Origin: Leptodontidium sp. MPI-SDFR-AT-0119
Taxonomy: Eukaryota; Ascomycota; Leotiomycetes; Helotiales; Leptodontidiaceae
Length of the DNA stretch: 64,000 bases
Direction of reading: 5' to 3'
Assembly (NCBI GenBank): GCA_020726505.1
Contig: JAHLEZ010000017.1
Location: 186,001 to 250,000, forward strand
Positions within the stretch are counted from its first letter, which is position 1. Each line of letters begins with the position of its first letter. The position numbers and the translations under genes were made by a program. Shown one piece after another: positions 1 through 11,376 of this stretch. Below the pieces are notes generated by a model that saw only the letters and a program-made list of their open reading frames with translations, had not been told where the DNA came from and did not search any database.

Positions 1-1051
1 CTGGCTTGATTAGAGGGGCTATTGTCTAGACATGTGCCATGTGCTTTTTCAGACGAGATGAGGTAGATGGGATGATCTAGACTATGCCAGCATGGCAAGA
101 GTCAACCCTCAGTAGTGGTAGTACGAGTACAGTACTGATAGGTAGAGATACACCAGCGAGGCGTTGGGAACAATTGGACTTGGGCGGCATTACTTTTTCC
201 TATTATACCGAAGTTGTACAGTACATCCCAGTACAGTGGTTATGATTCGTTCTTTTCTGCGCTTTTATGTGCTTGTTCAAGTATCTCTTCCAGTCTCCAG
301 TTTCCAGTTTTCCGTACCTAGCCCAGCTCAGACTTGGCCAGTAGCTATCGATACCAGCAACAACAACAGCAAGGCAACCCCAACTCGTCGATCCTTTCCC
401 TCTCAAACCTCTAGGCCACGGGCCCCCCTTCCTGCATGTATCCCCCATTCCAAGTATTTCTCAACGACAATCATTTCCTGGTATCATATCTCATCCAATC
501 ACCACCCCTTCCACTCTCTTGAAATCTCAGGATCTTCCTCCCCTCGCTTCCAACACCCCTCACCCAAGTGTCAAGCCACTCAAGGGACATGTGGTGTGTG
601 GCTGTGCAATTCCAACCCGACTCGATCGGCGATGGGACTTTCCCCATGTAGAGTCGGACATGCAGGGACAGCATGCCCTGCAGGGATATGAGGGGTGGGC
701 AAATGGAGCTTACGAGCTCACGCCACACTCTAGAAGGGGGTCAAGCCACATGTCCACCAGACTGATATGACGGGGGTTTGCGCTGTATTGAAATAATTCT
801 GAAATCAGATCCGAGTTCATCCACCTGGGTATATACATGTCTCATCTTTACAACTACCTAATCTCTTTAAATCTTGCGATTGCGAAGTTGTTCATATATT
901 AATTTAGTTGCGCTGGGGAAAGGAAATTTGTCGCGGTTTGTTACAGGTACTGAGGTATTCGAGGATTTCAGAGCGTAGGGCTGAGAATTTTGAGCTTTGG
1001 TTTTGAGAGGCTGAGACATTCAGTGAGGAGAAGAGAAGCTGTGAAGAAGAT
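1..1051. other. Intergenic, no supported gene
   Basis: Several open frames of 60-175 codons occur here on both strands, but they overlap each other, lack domain character and do not join through plausible introns. It contains the promoter region of the epoxide-hydrolase-like gene that starts at 1052. No repeat or mobile element was seen. Confidence 0.6.
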
Positions 1052-2979
1052 ATGGAGAACAGCATCGCCAGTCTACACGCCGCTGAGAGCGAGGAGATCA
1101 AGCCTTATAAAATACACGTAAGTTTCTTCCCCCCCCCCCCCCCCCCCCCCCAAGTAGCTACCTTAGCTATAGTATTCCTCGATGCTGCTCGCACCGTGGC
1201 GCAAACTTTGTCGCGTGAGTTAGAACTTCAGCTGATGGCGCATCGCAGGTATCATCCAAGTACCTAGATCTCACGAAGAAGAAACTCGAATTGACGAGGT
1301 TACCGCATGAGGTCTTCTTGCCTAGGGATAGGGAATGGGACCATGGGACGCCGAAGAGTGAGATTGAGCCGTTGGTTGATTATTGGTGAGTTGTGATTTT
1401 TAGAAGGGACTGCGCCGGAGGTATCTCCTGCGACTCGATACATACGCTTCTGGTCTCCATCTATCTACTTTTAAGTAAATATTTGGGAGGCAAAGACAGA
1501 GAAAGAGAGGTAGCCAGCAAGGAATCATACTGACAAAATCACAGGCTAGAACACTACACCTGGCGCCAGCGCGAAACCCATCTCAACACAACCCTCCCTC
1601 AATACCGCACCGCCATCTCTCTCCCCTCGACCACAACCACACCCACACCATCACCGCCTCTACGAATCCACTTCCTCCACCTCAAATCACCACACAAACA
1701 CGCCATCCCACTCCTCCTAATTCCAACCTTTCCCCTTACAAACCTCTCCCTAACACCCCTCTTCGCACCCCTCACCAACCCCACCTCGCCAACATCCACC
1801 CAACCATTCACACTCATCGTCCCCTCCCTCCCAGGCCTAGGATTCAGCGATGCCTTCCAAACATCCTCATCCCTCCTCTCGAAATCCGCCGGACTATGCG
1901 ACGCCCTGATGAAAAGGCTAGGCTACACATACTACCTCGCCAGCGCCACAGGATCCGGCGCAGACAGTCCCGCGGGGATAGACTACCATCTGCTCCGCGT
2001 ACTGGGAGAAGAATACAAAGACAGCTGTCTAGGCATCCATGTCATCGAACCTTGTGTGGCCCCTCCGACATTGAGAGAGCAGCCTGTGGGATGGATGAAA
2101 TTCGCTTTCGCGCGCTTCTTCCATGCTAATATCTGGGGGTACGAGAAATGTGATTTCGTCGCTTTGAGATCAACACAGTTCAGATCTAAATCTAGATCTA
2201 AATCTCGAACCCAAACCCGAATATCTCCACACCCTAGTAATGCAAGAGATGAAGAGAGGCCGCTCTTGAATCGCGGAGGAAGGACGTATGGAGCTGTTGG
2301 TGTACTCGGCTTGAGAGAACCTAACACATTCGCCTATGCACTGTGCGATTCTCCAGTCGGATTACTCAGTTTGGTGTTGAGTGCGTTGAGGAGGAGGAGT
2401 CCGGGGCATAGGTTGTCGAAGATGGAGATTATTGATGTTGCACAGCTGGCGTGGTTACCTGGTCCGGAAGCTGGAGCTAGGTTCTGGACTGCGGCTGTGG
2501 ATGAGGTGAGGGGGTTTGAGAGACTGGAGTTGACCGGGAAGAAAGGGGGTGGTGGTAGGAGGAGCAAAGTCGCAGTTACGGTTTTTGGTGCCGATGGTGA
2601 GGGCGACGTGTATGTTTGTCCGGCGTGGGCTGGTTTAAAACATGATGTTCTTTTCTCGCAGCGGGCGAGTGGGAGGGCGGGGATTGCTGTTTGGGAGAGG
2701 GTTGATGTCCTTGTTGATGGTATTCGAGGACTTGCGAGGGAGGTCGAGAGAGTGGATCCGAGATTGAGGATTAGGGCTTTGGAGGAGATTGTTGTTTTTG
2801 AGGAGCCGATCCTGGAGATTACGGAGGATGATAGTGAGAGTAGGGAGAGGGAGAGTGTGGATTATAGTGTTGATGAGAGTTGGGGCGATATTGGACATGA
2901 GGGGGATCAGGATCATGGGATGCAACTTGATGTTGAGAGTCCGGACACGGTTGTCGCTGTTGATTTGAGGGGGAAGTAG
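1052..2979 (+). CDS. Epoxide-hydrolase-like alpha/beta-hydrolase, probably non-catalytic
   Basis: Exons 1052-1117, 1249-1385 and 1545-2979 join in frame to a 545-residue protein. Residues about 15-135 match the N-terminal domain of microsomal-type epoxide hydrolases: the segment WDHGTP near residue 52, then LVDYW and YTWRQRE, then a HFLHLKS strand. In active family members a HGxP oxyanion loop follows; here the equivalent is PTFP (128-131). The nucleophile elbow, usually GGDWGS-like, is replaced by SATGSGAD (201-208), so no nucleophilic Asp is visible. The C-terminal third is acidic and low in complexity (about 475-540) and has no clear catalytic His motif. I infer a pseudoenzyme or a diverged member with another function. 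Intron 1 carries a run of 23 C. The family call rests on the N-terminal domain only; the gene model is well supported by exon phase. Confidence 0.8.
1129..1151 (+). repeat. C23 homopolymer inside intron 1
   Basis: Twenty-three consecutive C residues lie 12 nt after the donor of intron 1 of the epoxide-hydrolase-like gene. Such runs are unstable, and the exact length in this assembly may be unreliable. Confidence 0.9.
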
Positions 2980-4749
2980 TAGACTTATCGATTTTGAGAG
3001 AGAAGAGAGGTAGGGGTTGGGGTGTTGAGATGCATCCATCTGCTTGTACTGTTTTTTTTTTTTGAAGATACCAGGCGGGATTGATTTGTTGGGGGGCTTT
3101 TTCTTTGTATGAAATGACATGGAATGAGACTTAGATGACAAAGTACGATGGATGAACGGCAAGGCAACAACCAAATAGCTCCTTAGTTTAATAATGAAAT
3201 GGACTACAAACACCTCCACGTCTAAAGTCATGGAATTGTATGTCGGATAAAGACAAGCTCGCCGCGATCCCCTTCCTTTCACTTGATAGAGCTGACGGAG
3301 ACGGATACTTCTGCTGCTCTTCATTTCGAGAAGGAATCTCGGGCGGGAGGAATCTGAAGAAAAGAAAGGGAGTGTAATAAGGAAAAAGTATAGAAGAATT
3401 GGAAGATGGAGAAAAACTTAGGGAGAATAAAAAAGAAAGGGTTAAAGAGTTGCAGATGTACAGAGTACTTTTGAGTTGGAGAATAGCCACACTTCCTTGC
3501 TCGCTTGATGACATCATTTGTGTCCAAGCACATGCTTGTCCCAGTATCTTATGGTTCGTGTTCCTCTATACTGCAGGTGTTACCATGGCATTGATGACTT
3601 CCTTAGAGTGATTGTTTTTTTTAGTGTGCACAAGTAATATATTCTGTGTGTAATGTAGCGTTCTGTTCCACCGTTCTGGTTCTGTGTTGAAGGAAGAATT
3701 TGGGCACGGTCACGTGGTACGTGCCATACACGGTGTCTTCAAGCCTTGGGGGCTGATTACTATTAGAGTACTTATGAGTGCTTGTAAATTCTGCAGTTTC
3801 ATTTGATAGCTCGAGAATTAGGAAAGGGGGTTCACTTTACAATGAAATTCACTTCTAGATCTTTGCCCCAAGATCGTCAATTTGTTGGTGAGACTCCGCT
3901 CTGGATTGCAATTCAATGTCGCTGACTTCACTTGCTCATATATTCTAGCGTAAGTAGAATAAATTTTCGCGGGGGATACTCATCATAGCAATCTTTCATT
4001 CATAGCGTATATCATCAAGCTTGAGGAAGACACCCCTTCGGTGTTTTCTGTCGCCTCATCTACCTAGGTAATAATGTAGCTACCCATCCTGCTTTTCCCC
4101 TCATATCTTAAATCCCTTTCTTTTCATCACCTCTCTCTCTCCTAGTAAATCCCCCATGCAAACAACGCTACTAAGAAACACAATTCGCACATCTCCACTA
4201 AATCACACCCCTGTTGTCATACCTTTCGCTTCGCTGACATCCCCTATTTCCTAAGCGAGGGAGGTATTTACGTAGCGATCGACGCCAGCTCGTATTTCCC
4301 ATCGTCATCAGCTTCTTTGCTTACTTTCTTACCGACGACTTCTCTCTGTAACACAGACTGGTTTGAATGTTTTATTAGAGGTTAGATATTGAGTGCCACT
4401 CCGTGAAATGGTGGTATTCAGCGCTGGGAGGCGGTCTGAAGCTGGTTTGTGTAATTATGGATACGATTTGACATGTAATATTTCGTCTTGTGCAGTTGTA
4501 ATGTTTCTGTTTTGTATCGTTTGTGACGTATGATGGGAACGATTTTGGATGATGATGGTGGTTGAAACAACACTCAACATGGATTTACCGTAAAGTGACT
4601 AGTTGTACGTCCTGCTACTCACTTTCAACCAAGAATCGCATAAGCATATTCAAAGACCAATAATCATATACAGGAAATTTCCAACAAACATTTCCGGTGA
4701 CTCATTATGATGAAATACAACTTCTAAATACTCTAACACCACCATCAAA
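2980..4749. other. Long intergenic region, no supported gene
   Basis: This holds the 3' flank of the epoxide-hydrolase-like gene, an 11-12 nt T run near 3052, and the upstream region of the decayed secreted-protein gene. Minus-strand open frames near 2635-3324 and 3188-3533 are low-complexity antisense frames and are not supported. Nothing else was recognised. Confidence 0.55.
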
Positions 4750-5195
4750 ATGCATCTCGTAACAGCCACCCTTGCCCTCCTTACAACCCTCCTCTCCCCC
4801 TCATCGGCAGCACCGGCACCCCAAATAACCGTAACACCCGGCGCACCCACACCCTGGAACGTAATCAACTCCTTACTTGGCTACTCTCTAGCTGGTTGTA
4901 CCTACAACTTCAACATCAGCGGCCTCTCACCAGCGGAGTCAAACCTGCCTTCAGCATGTTCTGCTCAGGCTTCGACCTGCGGAACAAGATGGTGCCGTGC
5001 GCTAAGCCATAGATACTTGCGAATCTGGTGCCTACGACGGATCAGGGGCTGGTTTTGCAGGTTAATAGATTTGAGAAGCAGGGGAATGACGAGACAGCTG
5101 TTATGTCGGGGGATGCAACGGTTGCGCCGAGTGGGGAGCCTGCGTATGAGAACTTTGTGGTCGAGGCGTATTCGCTTGGTGTTACTGTTGGGTAG
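4750..5195 (+). pseudogene. Decayed small secreted protein gene
   Basis: The ATG at 4750 opens a clear signal peptide (MHLVTATLALLTTLLSPSSA) followed by a short secreted-protein-like stretch up to about 4931. The natural continuation then lies in another frame (third frame, from about 4932: SGVKPAFSMFCSGFDLR), and that frame is interrupted by TAG at 5010-5012 before resuming to a terminal TAG at 5193-5195 (ending YENFVVEAYSLGVTVG). Thus one frame shift and one nonsense codon separate parts that together would make a protein of about 148 residues. No GT-AG intron was found that repairs both. The mature protein has a few Cys and resembles fungal small secreted proteins of unknown function. A hAT-type element lies 64 bp downstream. 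The alternative is an unusual spliced gene; I favour a pseudogene. Confidence 0.6.
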
Positions 5196-5250
5196 TTGAT
5201 TAGGGGGCCTAGGGATGGAGAATTAGATATCGGTTAAGACGTTGTAATGA

Positions 5251-5258
5251 TGAGTCGT
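5251..5258 (+). repeat. Target-site duplication, left copy
   Basis: TGAGTCGT directly precedes the left terminal repeat of the 555-bp element and is repeated exactly at 5814-5821. Eight bp is the duplication length made by hAT transposases. Confidence 0.9.
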
Positions 5259-5813
5259 CAGCGTAAGCAAAATTAATCAAGCTAATCGATTAATAATCTG
5301 ATTAATTGATTTGATTAAATTAGAATTAGATTAATGAAAAATTGACTTGATTAGATTAGAATTAGATTAATTAATCTAGATTAATCTAGATTAATTTGAA
5401 TAATAACTAACTTATAATATTATTAAAATATCACGAATTTTAATCCTAAAATAGAAATTACCACTAATAGTCTATTTATGAACTTACTAGCTTATTATCT
5501 TTTATTAATTAGCTTATTAATCGTATATTATATATAAAATAAATAAGTTAAAGGATTAATCCTCGCTTAATCTAAATTAGCCAAGCTTCTAAAACTTTAG
5601 CTAAATCTATTTTTAGTATATACTAACCCTTTCTGGTTTAGTTTCCAGAATCTAAACTTAATTAGGATGCGGCTCTTTTATTAATCAAATTAATCAATTA
5701 ATTCTTGATTAATTAGATTAGATTAGATTAGAATTTGATTAATTAAAATTTTACTTGATTAGATTTAGATTAATAGTCATTAATCTAATCTAATCTAATC
5801 ATTTTTTACGCTG
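5259..5813. mobile_element. hAT-type MITE, 555 bp, non-autonomous
   Basis: The element begins CAGCGTAA and ends TTACGCTG, an 8-bp perfect terminal inverted repeat, and is flanked by the exact 8-bp duplication TGAGTCGT. The interior is very AT-rich with no coding capacity. Both subterminal regions are packed with short motifs of the type TAATCT/AGATTA, a layout seen in hAT elements whose transposase binds subterminal repeats. Ends of the CAG-type and an 8-bp duplication point to the hAT superfamily. It sits between the decayed secreted-protein gene and an F-box-like fragment. Removing it and one duplication joins the flanking sequence cleanly. Confidence 0.85.
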
Positions 5814-5821
5814 TGAGTCGT
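5814..5821 (+). repeat. Target-site duplication, right copy
   Basis: Exact second copy of TGAGTCGT adjoining the right end of the hAT-type MITE. Confidence 0.9.
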
Positions 5822-6140
5822 GTCCAGGTCGCGAGGGCTTGGGTATGTAAATCGAGTTGGAGTCTGGTACAGTTGCCCGACTTAGACATGGTCGTGAGGG
5901 CTTGTAGGAGAAGTGATGAGGAGGTCATGTAGCTTCGGAAGTGGGTTTTGAGGTCCTGGGCGAATATCATGGTGAGTATCTCGTTGGGGAATTTAGAACG
6001 GGTTAGCACCCATATTGCTTTGACGATATCTGTTGGGGAGCTTTGTGAGCTGGATGAGGTATGCTCGGAGCCTGTAGAGGGGAACTCGGAGTCTGGAGAG
6101 GGGAATCGGACTCCGTTTCTCGCAGGGCACTGGTTTCAGA
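5814..6140 (-). pseudogene. F-box-like gene fragment cut by the hAT MITE
   Basis: On the minus strand an open frame without an ATG runs from about 6140 to the insertion site. It contains the stretch KFPNEILTMIFAQDLKTHF, which looks like the start of a fungal F-box-like helix pair, after a Ser/Pro-rich lead. The frame enters the 8-bp duplication at 5821 and is terminated inside the transposon; across the empty site it would stop after a few more codons. No start exon or C-terminal half is visible. I read it as a relic, with low confidence in the family. Confidence 0.35.
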
Positions 6141-7306
6141 ATTCTCACGAAGTCTAGCTTGAGAATTTTGGCATCATTTTACAGGGTTATTTCTGCTGCC
6201 GAGTTCTGTATGATATGCTGTTGGAGTTGGAATTATGTTTTTGCGAAGGGTCACTTGATTAGAAGTGTGTTCGGTGAAGGGTGAGAAGGTCGGGTGTTAA
6301 ATCTAGCTCGTTTATCATCTAGGTCGTAGCTTCCAGTTCTACCAGGGTAGGAGACAATGGCATCTGGTAGCAATCATGATTTTCAAATCGATATACTACC
6401 ACAACTAGGTAGCTAGAAATGAATTAATTCCGATGTGCTACTACTTGCCGGGGTTTAGACATTATCTGCATCCCATCAGAATGATGTAGCAACATCACGG
6501 GGCCAGGTAGAGGACAGGCACAAGGTTAGCAAGCATATATAATAACTAACAATTGAACGGTGTGTCTTATCGACTATGTTTTCCAGACCTTACTTGAAGG
6601 CAACAGAAAGCAAAGTGTCCTCAGTAAAATCGCGTAAACAAGGCAAACGAACCGGAGAAGAATGTTCAACCAATACCTACCTATACGACAAACAAACTAC
6701 CCCACTTAGCTTGGAAAGTACAACCTTATCAGAACCCTGCTAAGTCAATGCAAGGGAGGGAAGGAAATCCCTTGACTCCTAAAGATCGAAGTGAAAGTAA
6801 CAGAATTGAATTTGGTCTAGAGTCTAGACTGACTGATCCTCTGGGCTAGATTACTAATCCATGGTTTATTAAACTCAATACCTTATTTTCAATTGATTAA
6901 TGGGACCCCTGCTCGTATTCGGCTTTCAAAGTGTACAATTGTAGGTCAAATTAGCTAATCTGGGAGATTGGGCATCGTTGGTCAACAAATCCAAACCGGT
7001 TCCGAAGTCGGACTGCTTCATATTTCTCAACACGAGGCAGAGAGAGTGTGAAATCATATAATTGGTGTCATTAGCTGATGTTTATGCTGTGTGTGAGCCG
7101 AGCAGGTCAGTATCTTTTGAACCGCCCCCCATTACGTAGTGACCTGGGACGTTCACTACTGTTATTTCTAACTGTAAGATAGCTTCCAGAGCTATTTTGA
7201 TTCAATTTCTTCTGGTACCCAGATACATATTGCTAAAAAAAAATCCGTCTACATAGCGAATGCAGAGGTAGATTTACTTCGTACAACAGTGACGGGTTCC
7301 AGAACC
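6141..7306. other. Intergenic, no supported gene
   Basis: Moderately AT-rich sequence between the F-box-like fragment and the 3' end of the dehydrogenase gene. No open frame with protein character, repeat or RNA gene was recognised. Confidence 0.55.
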
Positions 7307-8383
7307 TCATCTAACTGGGAGTACTTCTACACCCTTCGTCTCGAGAACCCCGCGATATCGCATCTTTCCGTCGCTCAATTTCTGCATAGCGTTGGTGATG
7401 CCGTCAACACTCATTTCGAACTTCTCAATTACCGGGAAGATTTTGTGTCGATCGGCAAAAGCAATCATCTCTCGGTGTACTTGTCTATCTGCCACGGTGG
7501 TGCCTTGGATTCTGATCTGGCTCCCAAGAAGAGCCATGTAGGGAATTCTCAACTCTCCCATGTCGACGGTGAGGGGAAAGACTGTAGCACCTGGGGCAAG
7601 CAGTGGAAGGAACAGTCCCCAATTTGGTTGAGCAGATGTCGTCACAATGAGGTGGTCGAGCTTCTCGCCCACAGCAATCTCAGTTTGATCTTTAGTTGGA
7701 AAGAATGCTCCGGCACCAAGAGAAAGAGCTTCTTTCTCTTTGGAGTTGGTGCTTGAGAAGGCGACGACATCGCAGCCCATCTTTGCGGCAAACTGGATGG
7801 CAAGATGGCCAAGGCCACCGACACCGATGATACCAACACGGTCTGTAGGCTTGACATCGAATTGAGTCAGAGCAGCATGCACCGTCGCTCCTCCACACAT
7901 TAATGGTGCAGCGTACTCCCTGGGCATCGTGGATGGAATTTTGAAAAGGGCGTCAGCACGCCAGATACCGTGGCTTGCAAAGGATCCTTGGTCAAAGTTG
8001 GCAAAGCCATACTGACCACGGGCTTGACAGCGCGAGTCATGACCAGAAAGACATTGCTTGCATTGTCCACATGTATAGTGAGTGTATCCCCAGCCAACAC
8101 TGTCACCTTTGGCGAAATCGGTCACAGAAGCTCCGAGTTTCTGAAAAACTTCGGTTATTATCAATGGCATATATGAATTTGGATTATGGGGGACTACCTC
8201 AACAATTCCAGCTCCTTCGTGGCCAAGAGCCATTCCGGAGGTTTTGTAATGCTGGTCGGTACCGCAGATGCCAGAATGAGTGACCTTTACCAGAACTTCA
8301 TTTGGCAAAATCTCTCGTGTGTTCTTGGCCTCGATAATCTTGCCCTCGGGGGTACCTTTAAAAACAGTGTACGTGATTGACAT
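7307..8383 (-). CDS. Zinc-dependent alcohol dehydrogenase (MDR family)
   Basis: Exons 8383-8198 and 8140-7307 give 339 residues. The intervening 57 nt (8141-8197) begins GTAGTC, ends CAG, and interrupts the conserved GIVE/KLGASV junction, so it is an intron although it has no stop and keeps frame. Catalytic zinc ligands are visible: Cys40 in GICGTD, His55 in GHEGAG and Cys144 in MCGGATV. Structural zinc ligands are Cys86, 89, 92 and 100. GVGGLG (168-173) marks the NAD(P) fold. The enzyme should interconvert alcohols and aldehydes or ketones in the cytosol; the layout is closest to the NADP-dependent cinnamyl-alcohol-dehydrogenase-like branch, but the substrate cannot be read. It is divergent from the Zn2Cys6 factor at 9293, with 909 bp between start codons, which suggests but does not show local regulation. 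Confidence 0.92.
   Translation of the reverse strand: MSITYTVFKGTPEGKIIEAKNTREILPNEVLVKVTHSGICGTDQHYKTSGMALGHEGAGIVEVVPHNPNSYMPLIITEVFQKLGASVTDFAKGDSVGWGYTHYTCGQCKQCLSGHDSRCQARGQYGFANFDQGSFASHGIWRADALFKIPSTMPREYAAPLMCGGATVHAALTQFDVKPTDRVGIIGVGGLGHLAIQFAAKMGCDVVAFSSTNSKEKEALSLGAGAFFPTKDQTEIAVGEKLDHLIVTTSAQPNWGLFLPLLAPGATVFPLTVDMGELRIPYMALLGSQIRIQGTTVADRQVHREMIAFADRHKIFPVIEKFEMSVDGITNAMQKLSDGKMRYRGVLETKGVEVLPVR
8141..8197 (-). other. Stop-free 57-nt intron in the dehydrogenase gene
   Basis: The intron length is 19 codons and contains no in-frame stop, so an unspliced message would encode a protein with a 19-residue insertion just after the GHEGAG zinc motif. Confidence 0.75.
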
Positions 8384-9292
8384 GCTGAGAAGCGGTGGGA
8401 GGGTTTCTTTGGTGATGAGTTGATTGAAGCTGGAAGGTGAATTGAAGTTGATGGATGGTATATTCTGACTAGAGTTGGTTTTCTGGAGACTGAGGAATCT
8501 TCACAGCGGGGAACAAAAGGGAGAGAGGGAGTCGCTATTTGAAGGCGATCCCACATGCATTTTCACACCATTTCACTTCCCGATTTCAAACCCTGGACTT
8601 TGGAAAGTATAAAATGACAAGGTATGGAGTCCGTACGATATCCGCAAAATTGCCCTGGAAGGCACCAAAAGCCCTGCAATCTGCTATTGTTAAAGTTTAC
8701 TTTCTAGACTAGACTACCACTGGCCATGCAAGAAGCATTCCAAGTCATTCCCCAGATGTCTTAGTGATTGATTATTAGCAGCACTCGTGGTGGCTTCAAG
8801 TGGCTATGGGATCTATGATGTTGCTCCTCCGCCATCTTTTTGTCGATCTGTCTTCATATCCACTAGGTACACTTTCCTCCCTGTACTAGCTGGGTCCGGA
8901 AATCGAAAATGTCCCGTAGACCAGGCACGCCAATCGGAACAGCCAAGTATCCTACGCTAGTCTTGATTCTGGACCAGGAGGCATTTGCTGGCAGCTGGTG
9001 TTGGCTTGATTAGTGAACATCATGCTAACTTCATCAGTGGCCAAGCACATTGGTCTACAAACTCAAAACCTTATTTGAAGCGGGGGCGAACGAGCTAAAA
9101 GTGCACCTCTCCATCAATAATTACACTACCATACTGTACAATAGCTCTTTACAAGCTATTGCCCCTGTAGCAACTTTGCTACATGGAGAATTTGAGCAGG
9201 TGTGGACAGCCAGTCATTTTCAAGATTTGTTCCCATTTTTTTTATTTCTTTTTGGCAAACACTTTTGAGCAGCAATCTCCACATCAGCGAAC
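8384..9292. promoter_or_regulatory. Divergent intergenic region, dehydrogenase and Zn2Cys6 factor
   Basis: This 909-bp region separates two start codons pointing away from each other. An AT-rich TATAAAA-like stretch lies near 8608. No operator could be assigned with confidence. Confidence 0.45.
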
Positions 9293-11376
9293 ATGTCGAC
9301 CAGCAATCCACAGGGTGCCGCCTCCAATATGGGCGTCCAGCAAGTTGAGCCCACTACTGTAGGCATAGGGGACTCCGAAAAGACCATATCCTGCACATCG
9401 TGTCGTCAACGGAAGACAAAGTGTGATCGAGTCAAACCAGTTTGCGGCAATTGTGTGAGTGCACTATACCGGTGTGAGTTTCCACTGAGGAAGAGACCAA
9501 TACCGACACGACGACGAAACATGAAAATGCTAGAAGCAAGATTAGGTACGTATGAGATGAATTCCATGAAACTAGCTGGCTAAAAACCGTCAGCCAACAT
9601 CGAAACACAGCTTGTTGCGGCGCAACAAACGATTGCGTTACAAGCACCAATGAAGCAAATCGTGAATCAGGCAGATGGAAATCCCTTGCACGAAGGCGCG
9701 AACATCGAAGGAGGTGATGCTGCTCTTCTTACTCCAGCTTCCACCAGCCTTGGTGGCCAGTCAACCGACCATTCTATCCCCGAAGGTAGTGCTCCAAAGG
9801 AATTAACCCACATGGGTATGCAAGAATGCTTGCCTCCTGACGACATGATCAATGAGCTGTGAGTTGTTACCAGGCAGAAGCTTCAGTCAATTCATTGATC
9901 GTCTTCTAGGAATCGATTATATTTTGAGAAGTTCCATCCCACCCTACCTATGATGAATAAATATCGATACTACGCCTCGATGGAAAGGGGCCCGGAGGCA
10001 AGACCCCCTGTTTGTCTGAGGTATGCAATGTGGGCAACGGCTGCATCGTTCTCTCAAAGTTACAGAAGTGTCGAGGACTTGTTGTACAAACGTGCACGAC
10101 AATACATTGAGGCTACTGAGATGAAGGTAAGTGCTGGCAGCTCGGTGTTGTTACCTGGTACTTATATCTTTGCAGAATCAAGGAGAACACTACTTGACAC
10201 TATATCATGCCCAGACTTGGTGTCTAATCGCTACGTATGAAGTAACGAAAGCATACTTCACACGATCGTGGATGAGTGTTGGGCGAGCTATCTGCTTGGT
10301 ACAAAAACTTGGTTTATCGAACCTTGATGTGGAAGATACAAGGCTCAAACATCTATCGCTACCAGCACATGATTGGATTGAGCTTGAAGAGGGTCGGAGG
10401 ACGTTCTGGGCAGCCTTCTACGCTGATAGATGGGCGAGCACAATGACGGGCTGGCCTATGATCCTAGATGAGACGAAGGTGAGCAGAATACTGGCCATTT
10501 GTAAACAATGGTTAACATTATCAGATCAACACAAATATGCCGGCTTCCGAAGAATGCTTTGAACGAGGAATTCCACATGAGTCCGTGTCTCTTGCTGCGG
10601 CCCGTTCTCCTGAAGGCGGGAGAAACCTATCTCCTTTTGGAGGTCTCCTCTTATCAACGGCCCTGTACGGGTTCAATCACCAGCACGTTTATCAAGCTGG
10701 CGTGGACGATCGCCCAGAAGATGTTGAAAATGGGAAATTTTGGAAACGGCATCGAATTCTGGATAATGCCATCACGAATACATTCATGTTCCTGCCAGAA
10801 CATCTGAGATTGCCAGACGCAGGTCATAACATGACTTCTGTTTTTACGCACATCAGCCTCCATACTCTTGTCATACTCCTACATCAAATTGCAATTGGGC
10901 AAGCAGTCACAAACAATCTTGATGCTGGCGTCGTTGAGCAAAGTCAGGCGCGAATTTTGATGGCAGCTGAAGAGATTGTGAGCATTTTGCGCCTGGTGTC
11001 TAACCAAGAGGCAGTTGAGGTAGGTTGCAATAGTGTTGCTCCTTTGCTCCCAACTATTGACTGAAGAATGCAGATGGCTTCATGGGCAGGCTTTTGTCTA
11101 TTCGTCGCAGCGAAAGTCTTCCTCAAAGATCACAACTCTGCTCCGCTCCACTACTCACCGTCGGCGAATATTCAATTTCTCATCAGCATCATGAAGACGA
11201 TTGGACTTCAGTATCCCATCACGGACTACTTCGTAGCCCAACTGGAACTTGAGGTTCAAACTGCCGGGATAGATCTAAACACACCCATCGAAAGATGCGA
11301 TGACGTGTTGGATACTGATACGTCGACACGCGTCACATTCAACGGAAGCATGTACTTTACGAATGAGGACCAGTAG
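9293..11376 (+). CDS. Zn2Cys6 transcription factor with fungal-specific regulatory domain
   Basis: Six exons (9293-9545, 9594-9858, 9910-10126, 10176-10478, 10525-11019, 11074-11376) join in frame to 611 residues; every intron is 46-54 nt with GT-AG ends. The DNA-binding cluster has six Cys at 34, 37, 44, 51, 54 and 61 (CX2CX6CX6CX2CX6C) followed by a basic linker [10 protein letters not shown]. The middle part matches the fungal transcription-factor regulatory domain, including [16 protein letters not shown] and [16 protein letters not shown] in exon 4. It should act in the nucleus as a pathway regulator. Neighbouring divergent dehydrogenase is a possible target by proximity only. Confidence 0.93.

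Noticed and set aside
164..691. 175-codon open frame near the window start
   Set aside because: Low-complexity composition, no domain, overlapped by equally long frames on the other strand, and no neighbouring exon.
2635..3324. Long minus-strand frame opposite the epoxide-hydrolase-like exon
   Set aside because: It is the antisense of a coding exon with biased codons, so the openness is a shadow.
5010..5012. TAG as a read-through stop in the small secreted gene
   Set aside because: The frame upstream also needs a frameshift, so decay explains both lesions more simply.
9050..9268. 72-codon open frame upstream of the Zn2Cys6 gene
   Set aside because: Leader-like composition and no link to the regulator frame.
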